64,000 bases of DNA from Elusimicrobiota bacterium (GTDB lineage Bacteria > Elusimicrobiota > Elusimicrobia > UBA1565 > UBA9628), in NCBI GenBank assembly GCA_016218545.1, contig JACRDQ010000042.1:1-64000 (forward strand), written 5' to 3'. The translations under genes and the position numbers were made by a program. The notes under the pieces were generated by a model. It had not been told where the DNA came from and did not search any database. It saw only the letters and a program-made list of their open reading frames with translations. Positions 14,132-22,448 of the stretch are shown here, one piece after another. Each line of letters starts with the position of its first letter. Within the stretch, counting starts at the first letter, position 1.

Positions 14132-15970
14132 GTGGCTCAATTCATCAAACAAATCAAGAGAACCCATTCGTGCAATCAACTGACTCCCAAGAATGTGGGG
14201 GAAGAAGTTGTCTTGTTCGGATGGGTGCACAATCGCCGCGACCACGGCGGGGCCATCTTTATAGATCTACGAGACCGCTCTGGACTGACGCAGTTGGTTT
14301 TCACGTCGAATGCCGGCCAAGAGGCGCACAACTTGGCTGGCGAGTTGAGGCTTGAATACGCGATTGGGATTCGCGGAAAGGTCAAGAGTCGCGGCGCCAA
14401 CATCAACCCGCGACTCGGCACTGGCGAGATCGAGGTGCACGTCGGCGACCTCGAGATATTCAATCGGTCCGAACCCACCCCCTTTCCCGTGGACGACAAC
14501 ATTGCCGTCAACGAGGAGAAGCGGCTGCAGTATCGCTATCTGGATCTTCGAAGGCCCGTCATGCAACGAACCATGCGTCTTCGGGCGAACGCAAATCATA
14601 TTGTCCGGAACTATTTCGTGGAGAATGGTTTTATCGAGTTGGAGACACCGATGCTGGTGAAGTATACGCCCGGCGGCGCCCGCAATTTCCTGGTGCCAAG
14701 CCGTCTTAATCCCGGGAAGTTCTATGCTCTCGCCGAGAGCCCCCAGCTTTTCAAGCAACTCTGCATGGTCGCCGGTTTTGACCGATACTTCCAAATCGTA
14801 CGCTGCTTCCGAGACGAGGACCTGAGGCTCGACCGTCAACCGGAGTTCACCCAGATCGACGTCGAGATGAGCTTCGTCGAGCAGGAGGACATCTTCGAGG
14901 TTATCGAGGGCATCATCGCACGGCTATGGAAGGAGTTGCTTGGGATCGAATTGCCCCGCCCCTTCCCCAGGCTGCCCTTCGCCGCATGCATGGAGAAATA
15001 CGGCAACGACAAACCCGATTTGAGATTCGACATGCCGCACAAGGACCTCACGGAGTTGGTCAGAGCCTCCGACGGAGGAGGCGTCCGTCTGCTGCACCAG
15101 GCGACGCAGGACGGAGGGATTGTCAAGGCGCTGAGGGTGCCTGCCAATGACATTCTTTCGCGCAGTGAGATAGACAAACTTGAGGACGTCGCCAAAGGGA
15201 TGGGCGCCCAAGGGCTGCTCCGGGCGAAGGTAGGAGAAGCAGGTGCGTGGGCACTAGCACCCTGGGCCAAGCAGATTGTTCCCGAGTTTCGCGCAGCCAT
15301 CAACGACGCGCTGGGAGCGGGGCCGGGCGACATCCTGCTCTTTCAGTTCGGGAAGCCCGCCATCGTTCATACGGTGCTGGCGAATCTGCGCCTCCACCTG
15401 GCCAAGAAGCTGGGCCTGATACCGGAGTCAGGCTCTGGCGGGCAATGGAAGTTGCTGTGGGTGGTCGATCCCCCCCTGTTCGAGCATGACGAGGAGCAGG
15501 GAAGGTTCGTTGCGGCGCACCACGCCTTCACGCGACCGCACGACGACGACATCCCACTCCTGGCCTCGGAGCCTGGCCGGGTGAGATGCTACCGCTACGA
15601 CCTGGTGCTCAACGGCTTCGAAATCGGAGGGGGGTCTATCCGCCTGCATCAGCCGGAGCTCCAGGCTTCCGTCTTCAAGGCGTTGGGACTTTCCGATGAG
15701 GAAGCACGCGCCAAGTTCGGCTTCCTGCTGGACGCCCTCAAATTCGGGGCTCCGCCGCATGGGGGCATCGCCCTGGGCATGGATCGCCTAGTCATGCTGC
15801 TAGCCGATCTAGAATCACTGCGTGAGGCGGTGGCATTCCCCAAGACGCAGAAAGGCTCGGACCTGATGACGGGGGCACCCGGAGAAGTCGAATCGGCTCA
15901 ACTTCGAGACCTCTGCATCACATCCAGTGCGGCGGCAATCGGCAGACCCGTGCCCTCCCCGACTGTCTGA
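14132..15970 (+). CDS. aspS: Aspartyl-tRNA synthetase (bacterial type), island-borne
   Basis: 612 residues, full length for the bacterial type. An N-terminal OB-fold anticodon domain (VVLFGWVHNRRDHGGAIFID) is followed by class II motif 1, motif 2 (FQIVRCFRDEDLRLDRQPEF) and the GAD insertion. Motif 3 is GGIALGMDRLVML, and the C-terminus AFPKTQKGSDLMTGAP is typical. The flipping-loop segment reads HHAFTRP where HHPFT is usual. GTG at 14132 follows GCGAGGTGA. Codon use is markedly less G/C at third positions than in flanking genes, which supports horizontal acquisition. It could be the cell's only AspRS or a second copy with a specialised role (inhibitor tolerance or Asp/Asn specificity); the window cannot decide. 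Confidence 0.92.
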   Translation: MAQFIKQIKRTHSCNQLTPKNVGEEVVLFGWVHNRRDHGGAIFIDLRDRSGLTQLVFTSNAGQEAHNLAGELRLEYAIGIRGKVKSRGANINPRLGTGEIEVHVGDLEIFNRSEPTPFPVDDNIAVNEEKRLQYRYLDLRRPVMQRTMRLRANANHIVRNYFVENGFIELETPMLVKYTPGGARNFLVPSRLNPGKFYALAESPQLFKQLCMVAGFDRYFQIVRCFRDEDLRLDRQPEFTQIDVEMSFVEQEDIFEVIEGIIARLWKELLGIELPRPFPRLPFAACMEKYGNDKPDLRFDMPHKDLTELVRASDGGGVRLLHQATQDGGIVKALRVPANDILSRSEIDKLEDVAKGMGAQGLLRAKVGEAGAWALAPWAKQIVPEFRAAINDALGAGPGDILLFQFGKPAIVHTVLANLRLHLAKKLGLIPESGSGGQWKLLWVVDPPLFEHDEEQGRFVAAHHAFTRPHDDDIPLLASEPGRVRCYRYDLVLNGFEIGGGSIRLHQPELQASVFKALGLSDEEARAKFGFLLDALKFGAPPHGGIALGMDRLVMLLADLESLREAVAFPKTQKGSDLMTGAPGEVESAQLRDLCITSSAAAIGRPVPSPTV

Positions 15971-15982
15971 CATCTGATAGCG

Positions 15983-16231
15983 GTGCCCGTGCCGAAGAAC
16001 GGTCATAACCCCTCAAGACAACGGGGAGCTCGCAATAGCGAAGTCGTCCTCGCGAGTTTTCCTGACCATTCATATACGTCAGCACTGCTGCAGGCATATC
16101 TAAAAGCGGCAGGAATACATTCCCATGCATGGGTCCTGAAGAAGCCGCGCCACGACACGAAGACCTCGGCAGCCGCGGCCGCTCGCGACATCGCCCGCGT
16201 AGTGTTGAGAAGGTTGACTGGCCACCTCTGA
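15983..16231 (+). CDS. Possible small protein, unknown
   Basis: An 82-codon frame with a GTG start encodes a central segment, VVLASFPDHSYTSALLQAYLKAAGIHSH, that loosely resembles the ~30-residue helix-turn core of DUF2007-type proteins; the remainder is basic. There is no clear ribosome-binding site. It lies between aspS and the ATPase gene inside the island. It may be a real small gene or chance. Confidence 0.25.
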   Translation: MPVPKNGHNPSRQRGARNSEVVLASFPDHSYTSALLQAYLKAAGIHSHAWVLKKPRHDTKTSAAAAARDIARVVLRRLTGHL

Positions 16232-16251
16232 AATCGCCACTTTCAATTTTA

Positions 16252-16260
16252 TGCTATTAT
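16252..16260 (+). promoter_or_regulatory. Extended -10 promoter of the DUF4143 ATPase gene
   Basis: TGCTATTAT (extended -10, TATTAT at 16255-16260) ends 7 bases before the ATG at 16268, predicting a leaderless transcript. Confidence 0.45.
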
Positions 16261-16267
16261 TGCAAGC

Positions 16268-17446
16268 ATGAGATTCGAGCGGGAATTGGCCGCATCGCTG
16301 GAAAAATCGCTGCGGGCCAGGCGTTCCATCCTGCTTTTCGGGCCGCGGCAGACGGGAAAGACCACCCTCATCAAGGAGGTCTGCGCCAGATTCCGCGGCT
16401 GCCTTGAGTATCCCCTGCAGCTTCCCTCCGTGCGCACGAAGCTTGAGACCAATCCGGAAACCCTGCGCCGGGAAGTGGCTGCCGCCAAGAGCCGCGAACC
16501 GGTCCTGGTCTTCATCGATGAGATTCAAAAGGTCCCCTCGATCATGGACGTCCTGCAGTACCTGATCGATGAAAAGCAGGTCATCCTGATTGCGACCGGC
16601 TCCTCGGCAAGGAAGCTGCGCCACGGACACACCAACTGGCTGCCTGGCCGTGTCCGGGTGGAACATCTGCCGCCTTTGACATGGAAGGAACACGGGCTGG
16701 TGCGGCCGGACGGCTGCGATGCGGCCATCTTCGAGGATCGCCTGCTCTACGGCGGACTGCCCGGAGTCCTGGCCCAAGGCCGTACCCAGCGCGCCGAAGA
16801 CCTGCATTCCTACGCCGCACTCTATCTTGAGGAAGAAATCCGCAAGGAAGCCGTGGTCCGCAGGCTTGCGCCTTTCGCCCGATTCCTGCAGTTGGCGGCG
16901 CTGGAATCCGGCTCAAGCCCCAACATGAGCAAGCTCGCGGGCGATGTAGGGGTCAGCCACACGACCATCCGCGAGTACTTTCAGATATTGGAGGACAGCC
17001 TCATCGTCCACCGTTTGAGCCCTGGCGGCAAGGGACGCTCGGCCGTCCTGCGCAAGGCCAAGTATTATTTCTTCGACATCGGCGTGCGCAACGCAGCCGC
17101 AGCGATCGGTCATGACCAGGGGCTCTTGACGCTCCAGAAAGGCATCCTGTTCGAGCATCACGTCATCCTTGAAGCCCTGGCCCAACGAACCCAGGCACGG
17201 TTCTCCTACTGGCGCAACAAGAAGGGCCGGGAGGTGGACCTGGTCGTGGAGCGGGGCAGCGAGGTGACGGCGATCGAGATCAAGGCCACGGCCAAGCCCG
17301 GCGACTCCGATTTCGCCGGGCTGGCCGCATTCAGGGCGGAAGAGAAGTGCGACCGCGCCTATCTGGTCTGCCAAGTCGAAAGGCCGCAGCGGTTCCAGCA
17401 CGCCATCGCCCTGCCTTGGTGGCAGTTGGATTCCATCTGGAAGTGA
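16268..17446 (+). CDS. AAA ATPase with DUF4143 domain
   Basis: 392 residues. Residues ~15-160 form an AAA_14 domain with Walker A GPRQTGKTT and Walker B VLVFIDEIQKVP, then IATGSSARKL. GGLPGVL marks the junction. From about residue 190 a winged-helix segment precedes a DUF4143 domain with the restriction-endonuclease-like signature YWRNKKGREVDLVVE...EIKAT. This large family is common in anaerobes and on mobile elements. Suggested roles include defence or toxin-antitoxin-like functions, but none is established. It is the right-hand gene of the island. Its GC content is nearer to the host than that of aspS. Confidence 0.85.
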   Translation: MRFERELAASLEKSLRARRSILLFGPRQTGKTTLIKEVCARFRGCLEYPLQLPSVRTKLETNPETLRREVAAAKSREPVLVFIDEIQKVPSIMDVLQYLIDEKQVILIATGSSARKLRHGHTNWLPGRVRVEHLPPLTWKEHGLVRPDGCDAAIFEDRLLYGGLPGVLAQGRTQRAEDLHSYAALYLEEEIRKEAVVRRLAPFARFLQLAALESGSSPNMSKLAGDVGVSHTTIREYFQILEDSLIVHRLSPGGKGRSAVLRKAKYYFFDIGVRNAAAAIGHDQGLLTLQKGILFEHHVILEALAQRTQARFSYWRNKKGREVDLVVERGSEVTAIEIKATAKPGDSDFAGLAAFRAEEKCDRAYLVCQVERPQRFQHAIALPWWQLDSIWK

Positions 17447-17568
17447 ATTCCGGCGCAGGGTTGACGTAGGGTTTCACACTCCAACCGGCAGAACGAGACC
17501 CGCCGGCCAGCAAACAGTCTCGACGAGAATCGGCTGGGCGGGAGATCGTCCGAGGGGTCGAGGTCTGT

Positions 17569-17630
17569 TTTTAAGTCCGCTGCGTCTGCCAGTTCCCCAC
17601 CTGCCCAACGATTGAGATTCAAGCATTTTT
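17569..17630. repeat. Island boundary repeat, right copy (tRNA-Leu 5'-half fragment)
   Basis: This copy reproduces the tRNA-Leu sequence from the anticodon loop to the 5' end (17569-17606, with one G lost from the D-arm side) and then 24 bases of tRNA upstream region. It lacks the 3' half and cannot make a tRNA. It abuts the stop of the native SpoIID gene at 17645. Confidence 0.85.
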
Positions 17631-17644
17631 CGGGAATCCGAGAC

Positions 17645-19726
17645 TCAGTAGTCCAACCGCCCCAACGACGTGCCCGGATAGTAATGCTCCAGGATGCGGC
17701 GGAAATCCTGGCCCTCCGAGGCCCTCCCTGCCGCTCCATGCTGGCATAGCCCGACGCCGTGGCCCCAGCCGCCTCCGTGGAAGATGAACTCCACGGGACG
17801 ACCGGAACGGTCGCGCTCGGTCTCGACGACGAAGAGCGTGCTCCGCAGAGACGCCAGGCCGAGCAGATTCCTGATTTTGTGCTCCCTCTGGACCTTCAGC
17901 CTTCCCTGGGTTCCCTCGATCCACACCTCGTTGGCGTTGCCCGAGAGGCTGCGGCGGACCACCAGGACCCGGCGGACGCGCCCGATGGGCTTGATCCGCA
18001 AGATGCGCCGCTCCAGTTCCTCGGCAGGCACGACCCTCGTCCACCGGAACTGGGCTGGGCCCGTCTTCTGCGCCGACGCGCAATAGACGGCCGGGCTGCC
18101 TTTGACCCACCGGTCCAATTCCCAGGGCGTCCGAGGCGGCGCGACCCCGGCCCCGCCGTCCAACCGTCCCCCGAGATAGGGCAGGCTCGCCCAGCCCGGG
18201 AGCTCGCCCGAATCCTGGGTATGGCCTCCGCAATTGGAGGTGTAGATGGTATGGGCCAGCCGTCCCTTGTAAAGGAGGACCCTGCCGCGGGTCGCTGCCG
18301 CGGCGGACCGGGCCTCGGCGCTTTCACCGAGCATCCCGGCGTAGACCTGGCAATGCTGGCCATCGCACACATCGTAGCGGTCCCGATGGTGGCGTCGGAC
18401 ACGCCGGGCGAGGTACAAGGCGTGGGTCCTCGCGATCACGGCTTGGACCTTGCGCGCCTCCTCAGGAAAGTCCTTGGGCATTTCTTGTGTGACCACCCCG
18501 TGAAGATAGTCCTCCACGGGAAGGATGTTGACGACGAAAAGCCTGCCGACGCGGGCACGCACCTCGATCCTGCCTGCGAATTGGCGGTCTTGGACGGCGG
18601 ACCAATGGTAGCCCTGCGCCACGCGCACTTCCCGCAGGATCAGGGTGTGCCTTTCAAGATCCACGGCCTCCACGGCCACCGCGCGCCTGAACCTCAGGAC
18701 CCTCCGCCCTTTGGGGTCGGACACCTGGAACCACCCCCCTTGGGCGCGGTGGATGAGGAAGTCCTCTCCGGACACCCCCTCCTTGAGCAGACGTCCGGTT
18801 TCAGGGTCGATCAGCCGGAAACGCCCGGTGCATCGAAACGCGAGGGCTTCCCTCAGGATGGGTCGCCCCGTGGCTGAACTGCCGATGCCCACGCGGATGA
18901 GCGGCATCCCTCTGCGGCCGGCAGCCGGGTGATGGGGCATCGGTCGGCCCAGGACGGTCCTGCGGATGACGTCTGCGGCAGATCGACCCACGCGCCTGCC
19001 CAATGACGCCTCGTTGCTTGCCGCCTCAGGATGCCGGGGATCGAGCAACAACACCTTGGCGTACTCGCGCCAGGCTTCGTAGACCCGCCCCAGACGTTTT
19101 TGGAGGCGCGCCAGAGGCACCCTGGCCTCGACAAAACTCCAGTCCGTCCCGTAGGTCTTCCTGTAGGCCTCCACGGCCTTCGATGACTCGCCGGCAGACT
19201 CGTAGGCTTGAGCCAGATAGAACCAGCCCAAGGAGAAGGCCGGCGCCAGCCCGGACAGCTTCTCCAACGGAACGATCGCTTCAGCTGGAACTCCCTTCCG
19301 GAGCCCAAGCTTCCCCAGCCCCAGGAGGGCCTCCGGATCGGCAGGGTCGAGGGCCAAAGCCGCCTGGAAGGCGGCCCGAGCCTTTCCGGATCTCCCGGCC
19401 CGCAGCGCGGCGCGACCGTAGGCAGCCTGCACCTTGGGATCCTCGGGCGCGAGCGCCGCTGCCTGCTCGAAGAAGGCGAGGGCTCGCCGGTCCTGCCCCA
19501 AGTCTCGGAGCACGACGGCCGCGTTCAGGCGCCCGGCGATGCCTGCCCGGGAAAGGCATTCTGTCGAGGAGAACACCTCGGCGGCCTTCGTCAACCGCCC
19601 CGAGCGGAAGAGAGCCGAACCCCGCGTCAAGCAGGGATGCTCCCGAGCTTCAAGAGGAGGACAAGCCGCGAAGACCCCTAGCGCGACCGCGACCGCTACC
19701 GCCGAGGGGGGGCGGCCTAGGCTCAC
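17645..19726 (-). CDS. TPR-repeat protein with SpoIID/LytB-like C-terminal domain
   Basis: 693 residues, exported. The chosen GTG at 19726 overlaps the preceding stop (GTGA) and is directly followed by a hydrophobic signal (AVAVAVALGVFAAC). Residues ~45-240 contain TPR units (AALRAGRSGKARAAFQAALALDPADPEAL). The C-terminal half matches SpoIID/LytB: NILPVEDYLHGVVTQEMP, ARTHALYLARRVRRHHRDRY, HTIYTSNCGGHTQDSGE and FHGGGWGHGVGLCQHGAAG. SpoIID proteins are lytic transglycosylases acting on peptidoglycan glycans stripped of stem peptides. No sporulation genes are nearby, so a cell-envelope remodelling role is likelier. It is the last gene of a four-gene envelope operon. Confidence 0.85.
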   Translation of the reverse strand: MSLGRPPSAVAVAVALGVFAACPPLEAREHPCLTRGSALFRSGRLTKAAEVFSSTECLSRAGIAGRLNAAVVLRDLGQDRRALAFFEQAAALAPEDPKVQAAYGRAALRAGRSGKARAAFQAALALDPADPEALLGLGKLGLRKGVPAEAIVPLEKLSGLAPAFSLGWFYLAQAYESAGESSKAVEAYRKTYGTDWSFVEARVPLARLQKRLGRVYEAWREYAKVLLLDPRHPEAASNEASLGRRVGRSAADVIRRTVLGRPMPHHPAAGRRGMPLIRVGIGSSATGRPILREALAFRCTGRFRLIDPETGRLLKEGVSGEDFLIHRAQGGWFQVSDPKGRRVLRFRRAVAVEAVDLERHTLILREVRVAQGYHWSAVQDRQFAGRIEVRARVGRLFVVNILPVEDYLHGVVTQEMPKDFPEEARKVQAVIARTHALYLARRVRRHHRDRYDVCDGQHCQVYAGMLGESAEARSAAAATRGRVLLYKGRLAHTIYTSNCGGHTQDSGELPGWASLPYLGGRLDGGAGVAPPRTPWELDRWVKGSPAVYCASAQKTGPAQFRWTRVVPAEELERRILRIKPIGRVRRVLVVRRSLSGNANEVWIEGTQGRLKVQREHKIRNLLGLASLRSTLFVVETERDRSGRPVEFIFHGGGWGHGVGLCQHGAAGRASEGQDFRRILEHYYPGTSLGRLDY

Positions 19727-20229
19727 CTGGGCATCGAGCCCCGCAGGGCGGCCCAGGTCTCCGGATCGAGCCTGCGGGTCGCGCGCAACCCTTTCGCCTG
19801 CTGGAAACCGGAGAGCGCCTCCATGGTCGTCCGACCGGCCTGTCCGTCCACCTCTCCCGGGTCGAAACCGGCGTTCATGAGTCCCCTTTGAAGCCGCTCG
19901 ACCGTGAAGGGTCCTTCCTGCCGTTCCAGCCTCATCAGCTCGGCCCAGGTGGAGTCGCCGAAGCATCCCGTGACCGCGAGTCCCCGGCTCTTCTGGAACC
20001 CCTTGACGGCATCCCGGGTCTCGGGTCCGATGTCCCCATCGACATAAGCGGGTCCGAATCCCGCGAACATCAGGATCATCTGCGCCTTGCTCACCTTGGA
20101 CCGATCCCGGTCCTGCGAGCCGAGCAGCGCGTCTTCCTGCCGCTGGTCGGCCGACATCCCGCAGGAACACAGATGAAGGAGGGAAAGGGAGACCACTCCG
20201 CTCATGAAGAGACAACGCGCCGCTCTCAT
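19723..20229 (-). CDS. Lipoprotein with two peptidoglycan-binding domains
   Basis: 168 residues when started at the ATG at 20229, which gives a signal with lipobox LCSC near residue 24. Two PG_binding_1 repeats follow (AQMILMFAGFGPAYVDGDIG...FQKSRGL and ERLQRGLMNAGFDPGEVDGQ...FQQAKGL). The protein probably tethers the outer membrane to the sacculus or recruits the SpoIID-like enzyme encoded next. The two genes overlap by 4 bases. An in-frame extension to 20364 exists but would put the signal peptide internally. Confidence 0.8.
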   Translation of the reverse strand: MRAARCLFMSGVVSLSLLHLCSCGMSADQRQEDALLGSQDRDRSKVSKAQMILMFAGFGPAYVDGDIGPETRDAVKGFQKSRGLAVTGCFGDSTWAELMRLERQEGPFTVERLQRGLMNAGFDPGEVDGQAGRTTMEALSGFQQAKGLRATRRLDPETWAALRGSMPR

Positions 20230-20269
20230 GACCGCTGCGCGCGCAAGAGCGCTCGCCCCTTCGCCCGTC

Positions 20270-20800
20270 CTAAGGGCTCCGGCCTCGCGCCACGCCGGAG
20301 ACCCCGGACTTGACCTTGCTCTCCGCCCTGCGGTTCCCGCTCCAGCATTCCTCCGTCGACTCATGGCACCGAGGTCTCTCCTCTCCGTAGGACAAGGTCG
20401 CGACCCTGCTCCCCGGCACGCCGAGCAGCAGATAATACTCCCTGACCGCCTTGGCCCGATTCTGTCCCAAAGCCAGGTTGTACTCGGTGGTGCCCCGCTC
20501 GTCGCAGTGCCCTTCGATGAGCACTTCCCAGCGAGGATTCCCCAAGATGGCCGCGGCGTTCTGCTTGAGAGTCTCGCGAACCTCCCTCCCCAGGTCGCAG
20601 CGGTCCAGCTCGAAACGGACCGTCCTGAGCTCCGGCGTATTGACGAACTGCGAGCCGTGGATGTCCGGCTCCGCCGAGCGGCCGGCCGGCGTCTGCGAAT
20701 CGGCCAGCGGCCTCCTCGCGGCCCTCTTGGCGCAGGCGCAGGACAAGACGACAGCGCACAACAGGGCGCCCAGCGCGACGCCCCTCGAACGAGTCTTCAT
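20270..20800 (-). CDS. pal: Peptidoglycan-associated lipoprotein (Pal/OmpA family)
   Basis: 176 residues. The signal and lipobox are MKTRSRGVALGALLCAVVLS then CAC. An OmpA-like domain follows with VLIEGHCDERGTTEYNLALG, QNRAKAVREYYLLLGV and LSYGEERPRCHESTEECW...NRRAE, all characteristic of Pal. Pal links the outer membrane to peptidoglycan and works with TolB; no tol genes are in the window. The ATG at 20800 is preferred because AAGGAG stands 6 bases upstream; an ATG at 20815 overlaps the preceding stop (ATGA) and is possible. Confidence 0.9.
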   Translation of the reverse strand: MKTRSRGVALGALLCAVVLSCACAKRAARRPLADSQTPAGRSAEPDIHGSQFVNTPELRTVRFELDRCDLGREVRETLKQNAAAILGNPRWEVLIEGHCDERGTTEYNLALGQNRAKAVREYYLLLGVPGSRVATLSYGEERPRCHESTEECWSGNRRAESKVKSGVSGVARGRSP

Positions 20801-20811
20801 CTCCATCTCCT

Positions 20812-21276
20812 TCATCGACCCCCTTCCTGAGGGATGCTCCCCCATACCAGTCTCCGCGCGATCCAACCCTCGACCTCGCCGTCGTCCGTCACTCTCAGCC
20901 AATCGCCCCGGACCTCCGTGACCTTGAAAGGATAGCCCAGGTCCACTTCCCACAGGATGTCATGCTCGAACCCGGGCCCGGACCGCACGTTGGCGTACGT
21001 GCCAGCCACGATCGCGCAGGAGCCGGAGGCGAGCACGGACCCGTGCGCCCAGCCCGAGGATCCGTTGAGCTCCTTCACCTCGGTCCAGTCCCCATCCCGG
21101 CCCAGGACTTCCAGGGGCGCGTATCGGTCAGCGACCCACGCCACGGGATGCTCCGTGCTCGGGCCAGTCCGGATGTTCGCTCTTTGCGGCGTCACGCACA
21201 GGATCTCCGCCCCTGCCCGCGACACCGAAACAGCAAGGGCAAGACCCAACCCTACTCCGCATGCCTTCGTTGCCAT
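20812..21276 (-). CDS. Secreted protein with two bacterial SH3 domains
   Basis: 154 residues with an N-terminal signal peptide (GVGLGLALAVSVSRAGA). Two SH3_3/SH3_4-type repeats follow: RANIRTGPSTEHPVAWVADR...DWTEVKELNGSSGWAHGSVL and ANVRSGPGFEHDILWEVDLG...DWLRVTDDGEVEGWIARRLV. Such domains bind peptidoglycan stem peptides or modulate cell-wall enzymes. It is first in the envelope operon that continues with pal. It is divergent from an NhaR-like regulator across a 151-base AT-rich gap. Confidence 0.82.
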   Translation of the reverse strand: MATKACGVGLGLALAVSVSRAGAEILCVTPQRANIRTGPSTEHPVAWVADRYAPLEVLGRDGDWTEVKELNGSSGWAHGSVLASGSCAIVAGTYANVRSGPGFEHDILWEVDLGYPFKVTEVRGDWLRVTDDGEVEGWIARRLVWGSIPQEGGR

Positions 21277-21330
21277 CTTGCCATCAGGGTAGCCAGTCTA
21301 TGTTATTGTTTTGTTATCTGTAAATTCGAT

Positions 21331-21336
21331 ATTATA
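21331..21336 (-). promoter_or_regulatory. Candidate -10 for the SH3-pal operon
   Basis: On the minus strand TATAAT lies about 55 bases before the SH3 gene start within the AT-rich divergent spacer (21277-21427). No good -35 is seen. The spacer also contains AT-rich repeats such as TTATTGTTTTGTTAT and may carry sites for the divergent LysR-type regulator. Confidence 0.35.
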
Positions 21337-21427
21337 TTGTTATTACTACTATTTAATAGATGGATAATATCGGCTGCCCCGCCGCGCTGGGGCCGAGGAC
21401 GACCGCATCCGGGAAAGGAGGCCTCCC

Positions 21428-22333
21428 TTGCTGCCCCTCAACTATCACCATCTGTACTACTTCTGGATGACCGCCAAGGCGGGACGGATCTCGCGGGCCT
21501 GCCAGATCCTGCTCCTGTCCCAATCCGCCCTGAGCATGCAACTCCAGCAGCTGGAGCGCTCGCTCGCCAAGAAGCTGCTTTTCCGGAGCCGCAAGGGCGT
21601 CTCGCTCACCCCCGAGGGCCGGATCGCTTTCGAATATTGCGAGCGCATCTTCTCCCAGGGAGAGGAGCTCGCAGCGGCGCTCCAGTCCGGAGACGACGCC
21701 GCCCCTCCGCGCCTGCGCCTGGGGATCGCCAACCCCATCTCCCGGCACGTCGTCTCCCAGATCCTCGAGCGCGTCTACAGGATGGCGCCCAGGCTCCGCG
21801 TGGGGATCATGGGCGGGGCGCACGAGGACCTGCGCGACCGCCTTGAGAAGCATCGGTTGGACCTGGTCGTCTCCAACACGGACTTCTCCAGCCAACTCGG
21901 AGTGGAGTTCAGGAGCCGGCTCGTCGGGACGATACCGATCCAATTCGTCGCCGTTCCAAAGCTCGGAGAACGGATCGTGCGGTTCCCGTCGGACCTCTCG
22001 AAGCTGCCGATGCTCCTCATGGCTCCCGAGAACCCCGTGCGCAAAGAGGTGGACCTCTTCCTCTGCCGGCACGAGATCACCGTCTCCGTGGAAGCCGAGA
22101 TCGAGGACTTCGACCTCCTCCGCCTCCTGGCCCTGCGCGGACAAGGGATCGCGGCCGTCGACGCGCTGACGGTGCGGCAGGATGTCGAACGAGGCAGGTT
22201 GACGAAGCTCCACCGCAAGCCCCTGGGCCTCAAGGAATACGTATGGTTCATCTGCGGCCGGCACCCGAAGCCCAACCCCATCCTCCACCGTGCGATGCAC
22301 GAGTTGATGGAGGAGTTCTCCATCGAAGCTTGA
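21428..22333 (+). CDS. LysR-family regulator, NhaR-like
   Basis: 301 residues. An N-terminal winged helix-turn-helix begins LNYHHLYYFWMTAKAGRISR, the NhaR-type opening. The recognition helix region is LSQSALSMQLQQLERSLAKK, then LFRSRKGVSLTPEGR. The rest is a periplasmic-binding-protein-like sensor domain. TTG at 21428 is chosen because AAGGAG stands 7 bases upstream and the protein begins exactly where the family does. NhaR regulates sodium/proton antiport and biofilm genes in E. coli. Here the divergent envelope operon is a likely target. Confidence 0.8.
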   Translation: MLPLNYHHLYYFWMTAKAGRISRACQILLLSQSALSMQLQQLERSLAKKLLFRSRKGVSLTPEGRIAFEYCERIFSQGEELAAALQSGDDAAPPRLRLGIANPISRHVVSQILERVYRMAPRLRVGIMGGAHEDLRDRLEKHRLDLVVSNTDFSSQLGVEFRSRLVGTIPIQFVAVPKLGERIVRFPSDLSKLPMLLMAPENPVRKEVDLFLCRHEITVSVEAEIEDFDLLRLLALRGQGIAAVDALTVRQDVERGRLTKLHRKPLGLKEYVWFICGRHPKPNPILHRAMHELMEEFSIEA

Positions 22334-22370
22334 CCGCCGGCGCGAATGCCGCCCCGTTCTCTCCTTGTAA

Positions 22371-22379
22371 CTGGTACAA
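22371..22379 (+). promoter_or_regulatory. Extended -10 promoter before the tiny-gene pair
   Basis: TGGTACAAT (TACAAT at 22374-22379) lies 69 bases before the start at 22449. It overlaps an inverted repeat, TTGTA-ACTGG-TACAA. Confidence 0.4.
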
Positions 22380-22448
22380 TGAAGGCGCCTTCCTTTCCAG
22401 CCGTCTTGCCGGACCCGCCCGCACCCGTTGCCGTGAGGAGGAGCCTCG

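Larger units (their letters stand above)
13568..17568. mobile_element. Decayed genomic island inserted at tRNA-Leu
   Basis: About 4 kb lies between two copies of the tRNA-Leu 5' half. It holds a tyrosine-integrase remnant next to the tRNA, an aspS with codon use unlike its neighbours (many A/T third positions), and a DUF4143 ATPase. No complete integrase or transfer gene is present, so it is probably immobile. The neighbouring minus-strand genes on both sides (psd, and the SpoIID operon) look native. Confidence 0.75.

Noticed and set aside
17569..17606. Second tRNA-Leu gene
   Set aside because: Only the 5' half is present, with a deleted base; no variable arm, T-arm or 3' acceptor strand follows.
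17645..20215. 856-residue extension of the SpoIID-TPR frame
   Set aside because: The extra N-terminus is only the shadow of the peptidoglycan-binding lipoprotein gene. The GTG at 19726 gives a proper signal peptide and a coupled start.
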